A stretch of DNA of 5,941 nt from Victivallis vadensis (lineage in GTDB: Bacteria > Verrucomicrobiota > Lentisphaeria > Victivallales > GWF2-50-93). The notes below the pieces were generated by a model. It did no database searches and was not told the origin of the DNA. It worked only from the letters and a program-made list of their open reading frames with translations. This document shows positions 1 to 5,584 of the stretch, piece by piece (the stretch's first letter is position 1; every line of letters starts with the position of its first letter). The DNA is taken from contig DYRX01000053.1 of the NCBI GenBank assembly GCA_020718525.1, positions 10,561-16,501 on the forward strand, written 5' to 3'. A program made the translations under genes and the position numbers.

Positions 1-1286
1 CCACTCTCGACAATCCAGTCCGAAGATAGGGACTGTGCATCTGTGGGCGCAATGTCCCTTCCAAGTCCCCAGCCGCTTCTGAGCTTGAGCTCGTGCAGTC
101 CCCAGAGAAGCAATATCGCCGCAAGCGAAGCAGTCAGCAGAAAGACGATTGACGCAAGCGCCCAGTTTCGCCTCAGCATCAGAAATCCTCTTGTAAGAAC
201 GCCAGCCCTTTCCGCCTTGGTCGCATAGCCCCTGGTGAAGGCGTCCAGCTCCTCTTTCAGCTCTTTCACGCTGGAATATCTGTCAATCGGCTCTTTCGCC
301 ATCGCCTTCATCGCAATCGCCTCGACAGGTCTCGGAATCCTGAATTCCGGGCTGAGCTTCCGCGGTGGAGTGATCTCGCCACGGATTGTCCTCAGCAGGA
401 CATCGTTGACATCATCCCCCTCGACTGGCTTTCTGAAGGTGACAAGCGAATAAAGCAGGCCTCCAAGCGCATATATGTCGGTTCTTTCGTCTCTCTGCGT
501 GTTTTTTCCAGCCGCCTGCTCCGGCGCCATGAAGCCCGGCGTCCCCTTCGCCAGACCGTCCATAGTCCTTTCGGTTATCACCAGAAGCTGATCCGCCGGT
601 GCGGCATCCGCATTCTGATCGCCATTTCCGGCTATGTCCGACTTCCTCTTTGCCAGCCCCCAGTCAAGCACAAGGACTTCACCAAAATCTCCGACCTGGA
701 TGTTTTCCGGCTTTATGTCCAGATGCAGAACCCCTTTCGAATGCGCAAATGCGACCGCATCGCAGATCTTGCCAAATATTTCAAGCCTGAAGCTAAGTCC
801 ATACTTCTTCCGGTAGCCCGGCGCATCAGCCGCCAGCTTGTCAATGACGCAGGCAAGATCCTCGCCGCCTGCAAGCTTCATCGTGAAAAAAGGCTCCTCG
901 AAGCCGTTCACGCCAATGTCATGCACCGGAATTATGTTTGGATGCTCGAGCTCTGCGCTTATCATCGCCTCCTGGATGAAGCGCAGTGCATCAGCCTTGC
1001 GCGAAGGTGCGTCCTGAAAAACAGCCATCGCAACTGTCCTCGAGGAAATCCTGTCCCGCGCCCCGAAAATCGTCTTCATCCCGCCCTTTGCAAACGTCCT
1101 CACGATCTTGTATTTCTCGTCCCCTGCACTCTCCTTCAAAGACTTGATCACAGTTTCATAATTTTCAACGTTGATCTCGGAGGAATGATCGGTGGGAGGA
1201 GACGCCCCGAATGCAGGTTTGTCCGAGACGCTTACGGTCCTGGCAACCTTGATCGTCTTGTTCTTTTTTATTGCGCTATCTTCCAT
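1..1286 (-). CDS. Membrane-anchored Ser/Thr protein kinase with WNK-like lysine placement (3' end outside window)
   Basis: Eukaryote-like (Hanks-type) protein kinase, 428 codons visible, open at the left edge, so the C-terminus is missing. Residues about 58-350 form the kinase domain: glycine-rich loop AKGGMKTIF (66-74), beta3 VAMA (85-88), alphaC glutamate E106, HPNI (115-118), catalytic loop HLDIKPEN (188-195) with D190, K192 and N195, metal-binding DWG (208-210), and APE (254-256). A hydrophobic stretch at about 374-399 is a single membrane span, so the kinase should face the cytoplasm and the truncated remainder the outside. Three deviations stand out: the beta3 lysine is A88, the third loop glycine is K71, and HRD reads HLD. 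The K71/A88 pair matches WNK kinases, so activity is plausible but unproven. The ATG is preceded by a GGGGGA-like ribosome binding site. It lies 30 bases after the membrane glycosyltransferase-like gene and is probably cotranscribed with it. The substrate is unknown. Confidence 0.92.
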   Translation of the reverse strand, partial: MEDSAIKKNKTIKVARTVSVSDKPAFGASPPTDHSSEINVENYETVIKSLKESAGDEKYKIVRTFAKGGMKTIFGARDRISSRTVAMAVFQDAPSRKADALRFIQEAMISAELEHPNIIPVHDIGVNGFEEPFFTMKLAGGEDLACVIDKLAADAPGYRKKYGLSFRLEIFGKICDAVAFAHSKGVLHLDIKPENIQVGDFGEVLVLDWGLAKRKSDIAGNGDQNADAAPADQLLVITERTMDGLAKGTPGFMAPEQAAGKNTQRDERTDIYALGGLLYSLVTFRKPVEGDDVNDVLLRTIRGEITPPRKLSPEFRIPRPVEAIAMKAMAKEPIDRYSSVKELKEELDAFTRGYATKAERAGVLTRGFLMLRRNWALASIVFLLTASLAAILLLWGLHELKLRSGWGLGRDIAPTDAQSLSSDWIVES

Positions 1287-1316
1287 GTTTTCCCCCAGGC
1301 TTTGCGCCAGATACGG

Positions 1317-2882
1317 CTACTTGCCCCTGCCCTTCTTGAAGTTCTTCAGAAAATTCTTCGCCTCGTTCCACTCTTCAAGCTCAGCTTCAGACACATGTGT
1401 GACGAAAAGAGTTTCACTTCGCGGTCCAAAATATACAAGCTTGGCGCACGGATCCAACTCCAGTTTCCGCCTCAGGGCCGGTCTGTCCGGCGGAACAAAA
1501 ATCACATCCGAGCCAAATTCAGCCTTTATCGCCAAAGCCGTCCTCACCATTTTCCCAAGGCATATCTTGTTCCACAGCCTGTATTTCTCAGGCGAGCACA
1601 CATACATGAAATAGGGCTCGAGAAAGACAAGATAGCGCTGTTTAGGAGCACCATAGAAAAGGTAGGGACTGTCATCCCAGTCTCCAGTGAAAACTATCTC
1701 CCCCTCTCCCACATTTTTATCAATCCATGCAGACGCTCCAGCATATTGCATGCCTTCCTGATAGAAAAATTCCCTCAGTCTCCCGACAGACACGAGCCCC
1801 AGTATGAAGAGAAAAAGCATCGCGATAAGCATTCTGCCCCGGACAGAGAAAAGTTCTGTCTTGCCCAGCCAGTAAAGGGAGATCGCCAGTGCGGAAAAGG
1901 GAACAAAATACTCTGCAAACCTCATGGACATCAGCGTGGCGGCGAAGTAAATCCAGGAAAGTGCAAAAAGCCCGCTCAGCTTCCAGTCCGAAAGGAGCTC
2001 AGCACGTCTCTTCCAAAACATGATTGAACTCAGGATGAAGAGAATCGAAAGCATCATATAGCCTGTCATGAATTTGCTCAGACTCATAGGGGAAAGCTCG
2101 CTCGCCTGGGCAATCCTATCCGCGCCTGAGCCAAACCATTTCGCCTTCAGAACAAGAACGCTCTGCAAAAAGGCGCCGCTTACATTTTCGGGAAAATACG
2201 GATTCACGACAATCCCCGCAAGAAAGCCCGCAGAAGCCCAGATGCACATGATCTGTAAAAATTTCGGACGCCTTCCCTCGGCATATATCTTCAGTGCGTC
2301 GAAAATCAGAACAGCCGGAATTATCTGCCAGGCGCCGGCGTAGGTGAGAGAGTAAAGAAGCGAAACCAGGGCAAGGCACACCCGGCTTCCTCTAAACACG
2401 CAGATCATCCCGCAGACCATGAAAAGCAGGGAAAAAAGATGCGGACGGCAAAGGACGAGCCTGCCAAGAAAAACCGGTCCGCTCGCAAGAAGGACAAAGA
2501 TCATCACTTCGCCCAGATTTTTGCGGAGCCCCCCTTCCCTCGCCAAAATGGCATAGGAAAATCCCAGCATGCATGAAAGGATGAAAACTGCGAATTTCGC
2601 ACCGTTCAGCTTTCCCATCAGCGTGAAGGGAATCAGAAAGACATGGAAAAGCAGATCCTTGTCATAGAATGAGTCCTTCCATATCGAACATGTCGCCCAG
2701 GGAAATTCCTTGAGAATCCCCCCGCGCTCCAGCATGATCTCTGCAAATTTGATATGATACTGGGAATCGGCGCACGCCAGGCTTCCGCTCGGAAGAAGAA
2801 TGAAAAGAGAGACCAGCCCCCAGACCAGAGAAAAAGCCAGCGCCTCGAAAAGCCAGCGCCTGTCTTCCAATGATGAGTTCAT
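1317..2882 (-). CDS. Polytopic membrane protein, GT-C / oligosaccharyltransferase-like glycosyltransferase candidate
   Basis: 521-residue inner-membrane protein. The first membrane helix (about 12-31) is followed by a loop with ADSQYHIKFAE (38-48), resembling the acidic first-loop motif of GT-C lipid-linked sugar transferases. Many hydrophobic segments follow (roughly 78-113, 125-165, 168-195, 208-226, 272-290, 303-340, 350-366), then a soluble C-terminal part from about 370. That part contains FTGDWDDSPYLFYG (398-411) and a nearby LEPYFMY (421-427), a pattern I associate from memory with uncharacterised bacterial membrane proteins of this type. The ATG start was chosen because AGGA lies six bases upstream; the frame also opens further upstream at a TTG (2964-2966), but that sits upstream of the predicted promoter. 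The downstream kinase follows after 30 bases. A role in transferring sugar from a polyprenyl-linked donor is inferred from the fold-like features; the specific reaction is unknown. Confidence 0.85.
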   Translation of the reverse strand: MNSSLEDRRWLFEALAFSLVWGLVSLFILLPSGSLACADSQYHIKFAEIMLERGGILKEFPWATCSIWKDSFYDKDLLFHVFLIPFTLMGKLNGAKFAVFILSCMLGFSYAILAREGGLRKNLGEVMIFVLLASGPVFLGRLVLCRPHLFSLLFMVCGMICVFRGSRVCLALVSLLYSLTYAGAWQIIPAVLIFDALKIYAEGRRPKFLQIMCIWASAGFLAGIVVNPYFPENVSGAFLQSVLVLKAKWFGSGADRIAQASELSPMSLSKFMTGYMMLSILFILSSIMFWKRRAELLSDWKLSGLFALSWIYFAATLMSMRFAEYFVPFSALAISLYWLGKTELFSVRGRMLIAMLFLFILGLVSVGRLREFFYQEGMQYAGASAWIDKNVGEGEIVFTGDWDDSPYLFYGAPKQRYLVFLEPYFMYVCSPEKYRLWNKICLGKMVRTALAIKAEFGSDVIFVPPDRPALRRKLELDPCAKLVYFGPRSETLFVTHVSEAELEEWNEAKNFLKNFKKGRGK

Positions 2883-2888
2883 TCTCTT

Positions 2889-2892
2889 TCCT
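2889..2892 (-). promoter_or_regulatory. Ribosome binding site fixing the start of the membrane protein
   Basis: AGGA on the minus strand lies six bases before the ATG at 2880-2882. It supports this start over the in-frame TTG 84 bases upstream, which has no comparable site and would extend the protein with a stretch unlike the family N-terminus. Confidence 0.6.
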
Positions 2893-2922
2893 ATCCAGCA
2901 TGATTCCGATTCGAAGAGACCA

Positions 2923-2951
2923 AGAATATAAATCAATTTTCCCGTTCTCAA
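2923..2951 (-). promoter_or_regulatory. Sigma70-like promoter for the membrane protein and kinase
   Basis: On the minus strand TTGAGA (2946-2951) is separated by exactly 17 bases from TATTCT (2923-2928). Transcription would start near 2916 and leave a leader of about 33 bases that contains the AGGA ribosome binding site. It would let the membrane protein and kinase be transcribed independently of the upstream glycosyltransferase. The call rests on consensus match only. Confidence 0.5.
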
Positions 2952-3020
2952 AATTCTACAGGGCAAAAATATGACGATTCGGACCGCTTCCAGTCTTCGG
3001 CAAAGCTCCCCTCGCCTACC

Positions 3021-4115
3021 CTATCCGATCAGCTCAATATATTTCCGCATGAGACAGCTCTGACTGAATTCGTCAAGTTTCCTGATGCATTCCATGGAAA
3101 TCCTGTCTCTGAGTTCGGGATCGCTCAGAATCCTGACAATGCGATCTGCGGCAATCTCGGGATCTCTGCACTCCAGTATCGGAGCGGAAGTTCCTGACAG
3201 AATCTCCCTTGTCCCCCCAACGTCTGTCGAAACCGGGGCGGCACCGGAGTCAATCGCCTCAAGAAGCAGGTTTGGCATCCCCTCGCTTTTCGACGACAAA
3301 AAAAAGATGTCCGCGGCAGGAAGAACAGAATGGATTCCCTTGGGAGCCAGATGAAGATGAACGCGGTTTTCCAATCCTCGACTGCGAATTTCGCAGGGAA
3401 GGTTCCTTGCGCAGTCGCCCACGAGCAGTGCCCTGGCTCTCGGCTCACGTTCAAAGACTTCCGAAACGGTGTCAAGAAAAAAAGGTATGTCTTTTTCCGG
3501 CGTGTCTCTGCCCCCTCCAACAATAAGCAGATCCGAATCGGAAAGCCCCAGCGAATCGCGGGTTCCGCGCCGGATCTCCTCCCTCAGCTTCAGATTTTCA
3601 TCAAGAGAAAAACGCCTCTCGAAAATGTTCGGTATGACGCTGACACGCTCCTCCGCAATGCCTTCGCATACAAGCTGTCCTTTCAAATGCAGGGAATTTA
3701 CAATGAAGCGCTTTGGACGCAAAGAATTTGCGAAATTCGCAGACGAAAGCTGTTTTTTCGCGATGTCGAGCCCACCCCTCAAAGAGCCTATGAAATTGGA
3801 CTGGAATGGAGCCCGGCAGAAGGCGTTCGTGTAGAAGCTCCAGGAAATCGCGCAATCAGGAGATTCGGCAAGCAGAGCTCCAAAATATTTTGCAAATTTA
3901 ACGAGAGGACTCCCTGAAAGATATTCCAGGCGCCCATCGCATTCCTGCAAAATTTCAGATTCAATCCCCCCTCCGCGGCAGGTGGATGAGCACACAATCA
4001 CTTTCGGACTAAATTCATCCTTCGGAAGAAATTTCAGAAAAAGACGCAGTTGTTTTTCCGTGCCCCCGTTTCCAAGCTGGCCTATAAGGCAAACGATTTT
4101 TTTACTTTTTCCCAT
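3021..4115 (-). CDS. GT4-family glycosyltransferase (GT-B fold)
   Basis: 364-residue retaining glycosyltransferase that would transfer a sugar from a nucleotide-activated donor to a lipid- or glycan-linked acceptor at the cytoplasmic side of the membrane. The N-terminal half opens with KKIVCLIGQLGNGGTEKQL (5-23), containing the GGTE acceptor-side loop typical of GT4 enzymes. The C-terminal half has the donor-site features: R203 and K208 in GGGRDTPEKDI, and the E-x7-E motif at E278 and E286 in SEGMPNLLLEAIDSG, followed by VSTDVGGTREI. Length is normal for the family and no transmembrane segment or signal peptide is seen. The ATG at 4113-4115 places the start directly before the first beta strand; an in-frame ATG at 4143-4145 and a TTG at 4158-4160 would overlap the palindrome. 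Donor and acceptor cannot be read from sequence. It is divergent from a ROK regulator and upstream of another glycosyltransferase-like gene. Confidence 0.93.
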   Translation of the reverse strand: MGKSKKIVCLIGQLGNGGTEKQLRLFLKFLPKDEFSPKVIVCSSTCRGGGIESEILQECDGRLEYLSGSPLVKFAKYFGALLAESPDCAISWSFYTNAFCRAPFQSNFIGSLRGGLDIAKKQLSSANFANSLRPKRFIVNSLHLKGQLVCEGIAEERVSVIPNIFERRFSLDENLKLREEIRRGTRDSLGLSDSDLLIVGGGRDTPEKDIPFFLDTVSEVFEREPRARALLVGDCARNLPCEIRSRGLENRVHLHLAPKGIHSVLPAADIFFLSSKSEGMPNLLLEAIDSGAAPVSTDVGGTREILSGTSAPILECRDPEIAADRIVRILSDPELRDRISMECIRKLDEFSQSCLMRKYIELIG

Positions 4116-4124
4116 ATTGCCCCA

Positions 4125-4153
4125 AATATAATGCAGAATTGGCATTTGGCCAA
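4125..4153 (-). promoter_or_regulatory. Possible promoter of the glycosyltransferase, overlapping the palindrome
   Basis: On the minus strand TTGGCC (4148-4153) lies 17 bases from TATATT (4125-4130). The -35 element sits inside the 22-bp palindrome, so a protein bound there would block it. The predicted start of transcription falls only a few bases before the ATG at 4115, giving an almost leaderless message, which is a weakness of the call. A different start site remains possible. Confidence 0.3.
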
Positions 4154-4160
4154 ACGCCAA
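4139..4160. promoter_or_regulatory. 22-bp near-perfect palindrome, candidate operator
   Basis: The left half TTGGCATTTGG is mirrored by CCAAACGCCAA; ten of the eleven base pairs match and the centre is TTTGGCCAAA. It lies in the region between the divergent glycosyltransferase and ROK regulator genes, 24 bases from the first and 109 from the second. Symmetry, length and location fit a binding site for a dimeric helix-turn-helix protein. The neighbouring ROK regulator is the obvious candidate, but the sequence is not the AT-rich NagC/Mlc type known from Escherichia coli, so the assignment is inference. Confidence 0.55.
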
Positions 4161-4225
4161 ATCAGTGATAGATTACAGCAGATGAAGATTTCGGGCTTCT
4201 TTTCGTTTGCCCTGCTACAAGCTTT

Positions 4226-4255
4226 TTGCAGGCAGTTTTCTTTCAAAAGTAAAAA
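4226..4255 (+). promoter_or_regulatory. Weak candidate promoter of the ROK regulator
   Basis: TTGCAG (4226-4231) lies 18 bases from TAAAAA (4250-4255), about 15 bases before the start codon. The match is poor at the -10 and the leader would be very short. An AGG about ten bases before the ATG may serve as a weak ribosome binding site only if transcription starts further upstream. No better pair was found in the shared upstream region on this strand. Confidence 0.2.
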
Positions 4256-4269
4256 TAGGTCCTTATTAA

Positions 4270-5424
4270 ATGCTGAGACTGAGCCGTTCTCAAGGGGAGA
4301 TAGTAGCCAGGCTTGCTGGCTCCAAAGGCATGATGACGCGCCGCAATCTTTGCGCACTCACAGGGCTGAGCTGGGCGGCAATCTCAAAAACCGTGTCCCA
4401 GCTCGAGTCCAAAGGTCTCCTCAAATATGGAGAGACCATCTCCAACAAAAAGCGCGGCAGAAATCCGGAAATAGTCTCTTTCGGGACAAAGTATCTGCTG
4501 GCTGGACTGTCCGTCGAAGCCGGTTCTATATCCTTCAGCCTCATGAACTTCCTATTCGAGCCTGTCTCGGAATTTGAAATCCCCCTCGCCCCTTCGGACG
4601 ACCCAATAAGCGCTATCTGCGTCAAGCTCAGAGAACTGCTCTCCTGCTACAAGGGGCAAATCGTCAGCGTCGGAATATCTTTCCCTGGAATCATATCGCC
4701 ACAAAAGAACGTTGCCATAAAGTCATCCTATTTCCCGGACTGCGCGGGCAGAAATATCCAGCAGGAAATCAAATTATCCGCCGGGCTCGACATCCCCATA
4801 CTCGTAGAAAGAAACGCAGTCTGCGCCCTGACCTACTTGAACCTGTCAAAAGACCTTTCGGAAGATTCTCTCCTGCTCTCCGCAACACAGGGACTGAGCG
4901 CCGCAATGATGGTGGACGGACAAATACTACACGGAGGCAGTGGGAACATCGGAGAATTCGGCCACTTGAAGAGCCCGGAGGCGGAACAGAGCGCAATTCC
5001 ATGCTCATGCGGAAGCAGAGGATGCATTGAAACTGTCTGCGGCGGAAAAGCCTGGCAGGCACACTGGGATCTCCTCAATCCATCCAGCCATGGTCTTCCG
5101 CAGTCCTTCGCCGAAGCAATCGGACTGGGATCTCCTCCCGCAGTAGATCTTCTGACAAAAGGAATACGCTGCCTATTTCCAGCCCTCTCTTACGTCATAA
5201 GGCTCTTCAGACCGCAGAGACTTATATTCGTCATCGCTCTGCCACCAGACGCAGTCAGCATCATACGACGCCAATTGCTGGAGATTTTCCTTGCCGACGA
5301 CATATCCGAAAGCCCTGAACTCGAATTTGTCTTCAGATCCGATTTTGCAACACCGCGCGGAGCCGCACTTCTTGGACTTCTCAACATATCGGGAAATCCC
5401 TTCTACCGCGACAGAAATACCTGA
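4270..5424 (+). CDS. ROK-family transcriptional regulator (NagC/XylR-like), kinase site lost
   Basis: 384 residues, the usual length for ROK repressors. Residues about 5-60 form a winged helix-turn-helix (TRRNLCALTGLSWAAISKTV at 23-42, then LESKGLLKYGE), and about 76-375 is the ROK sugar-binding domain. The zinc motif is intact: GEFGH (228-232, ligand H232) and CSCGSRGC (245-252, ligands C245, C247, C252). The phosphate-binding DxGxT motif of sugar-kinase ROK proteins is replaced by LSVEAGSIS (80-88), and the catalytic aspartate expected in the ENDAN-like segment reads VERNAV (179-184). So it should sense a sugar rather than phosphorylate it. Such proteins usually repress catabolic or transport genes until a sugar or sugar phosphate binds. 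It is divergent from the glycosyltransferase with a palindrome between them, so autoregulation and control of that gene are likely. The effector is unknown. Confidence 0.93.
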   Translation: MLRLSRSQGEIVARLAGSKGMMTRRNLCALTGLSWAAISKTVSQLESKGLLKYGETISNKKRGRNPEIVSFGTKYLLAGLSVEAGSISFSLMNFLFEPVSEFEIPLAPSDDPISAICVKLRELLSCYKGQIVSVGISFPGIISPQKNVAIKSSYFPDCAGRNIQQEIKLSAGLDIPILVERNAVCALTYLNLSKDLSEDSLLLSATQGLSAAMMVDGQILHGGSGNIGEFGHLKSPEAEQSAIPCSCGSRGCIETVCGGKAWQAHWDLLNPSSHGLPQSFAEAIGLGSPPAVDLLTKGIRCLFPALSYVIRLFRPQRLIFVIALPPDAVSIIRRQLLEIFLADDISESPELEFVFRSDFATPRGAALLGLLNISGNPFYRDRNT

Positions 5425-5461
5425 ATCCGCGTCCCTGCAGGATGGAACGGCTTTAGCTCGA

Positions 5462-5486
5462 GCCTGCTCGAAAAGGTCTAGCAGGC
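5462..5486. repeat. Hairpin after the ROK gene, flanked by an A-tract
   Basis: GCCTGCT (5462-5468) pairs perfectly with AGCAGGC (5480-5486) around an 11-base loop. It begins 38 bases after the ROK stop codon, where a terminator would be expected. However, the following run on the plus strand is A-rich (about 5489-5503), not T-rich, so it is not a standard intrinsic terminator for the ROK gene. On the minus strand the T-run comes before the stem, which is also wrong. It may still end or stabilise the transcript, or be a protein site. Confidence 0.4.
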
Positions 5487-5519
5487 GGAAAAAAAGCAAA
5501 AAATGAGTTTGATTATGCA

Positions 5520-5547
5520 TTGAAATATCGCCGCAACGTGTTATAAT
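5520..5547 (+). promoter_or_regulatory. Strong extended -10 promoter of the last gene
   Basis: TTGAAA (5520-5525) lies 16 bases from a perfect TATAAT (5542-5547), which is itself preceded by TG at the right place to form an extended -10 (TGTTATAAT). Transcription should start near 5554, giving a leader of about 30 bases with a GAGG ribosome binding site. This is the best promoter in the window. Confidence 0.7.
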
Positions 5548-5551
5548 GCAA

Positions 5552-5567
5552 TATGTTACAAAACATA
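5552..5567. promoter_or_regulatory. Inverted repeat at the predicted transcription start, possible operator
   Basis: TATGTT (5552-5557) and AACATA (5562-5567) are perfect 6-bp arms around ACAA. It covers the predicted start of transcription from the strong promoter, where a bound repressor would act. In RNA it could also form a weak AU-rich hairpin. Arms this short in AT-rich DNA can arise by chance. Confidence 0.35.
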
Positions 5568-5575
5568 AACAACAT

Positions 5576-5579
5576 GAGG
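5576..5579 (+). promoter_or_regulatory. Ribosome binding site of the last gene
   Basis: GAGG lies five bases before the ATG at 5585-5587 and supports this start over the directly adjacent in-frame GTG at 5582-5584. Confidence 0.6.
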
Positions 5580-5584
5580 CGGTG

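Noticed and set aside
1..1286. Kinase as a dead pseudokinase
   Set aside because: Loss of the beta3 lysine alone would suggest this, but D190, N195, DWG, APE and alphaC E106 are kept and K71 appears where WNK kinases carry their lysine. It remains possible and is not excluded.
723..2027. 434-codon open frame on the plus strand
   Set aside because: It lies antisense across the kinase and the membrane protein, both of which have clear family motifs. Its translation is rich in H, R, P and C without any domain, as expected of a shadow frame.
2880..2966. TTG start giving a 549-residue membrane protein
   Set aside because: The extra 28 residues cover the predicted promoter and lack a ribosome binding site. 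The ATG at 2880-2882 has AGGA at correct spacing.
2952..3020. Intrinsic terminator after the glycosyltransferase
   Set aside because: A T-run is present on the minus strand near 2965, but the sequence before it offers only direct CCGAA repeats and a stem of about three pairs.
4113..4160. Upstream TTG or ATG start for the glycosyltransferase
   Set aside because: The added residues do not belong to the GT4 fold and overlap the palindrome and possible promoter. The ATG at 4113-4115 directly precedes the first beta strand.
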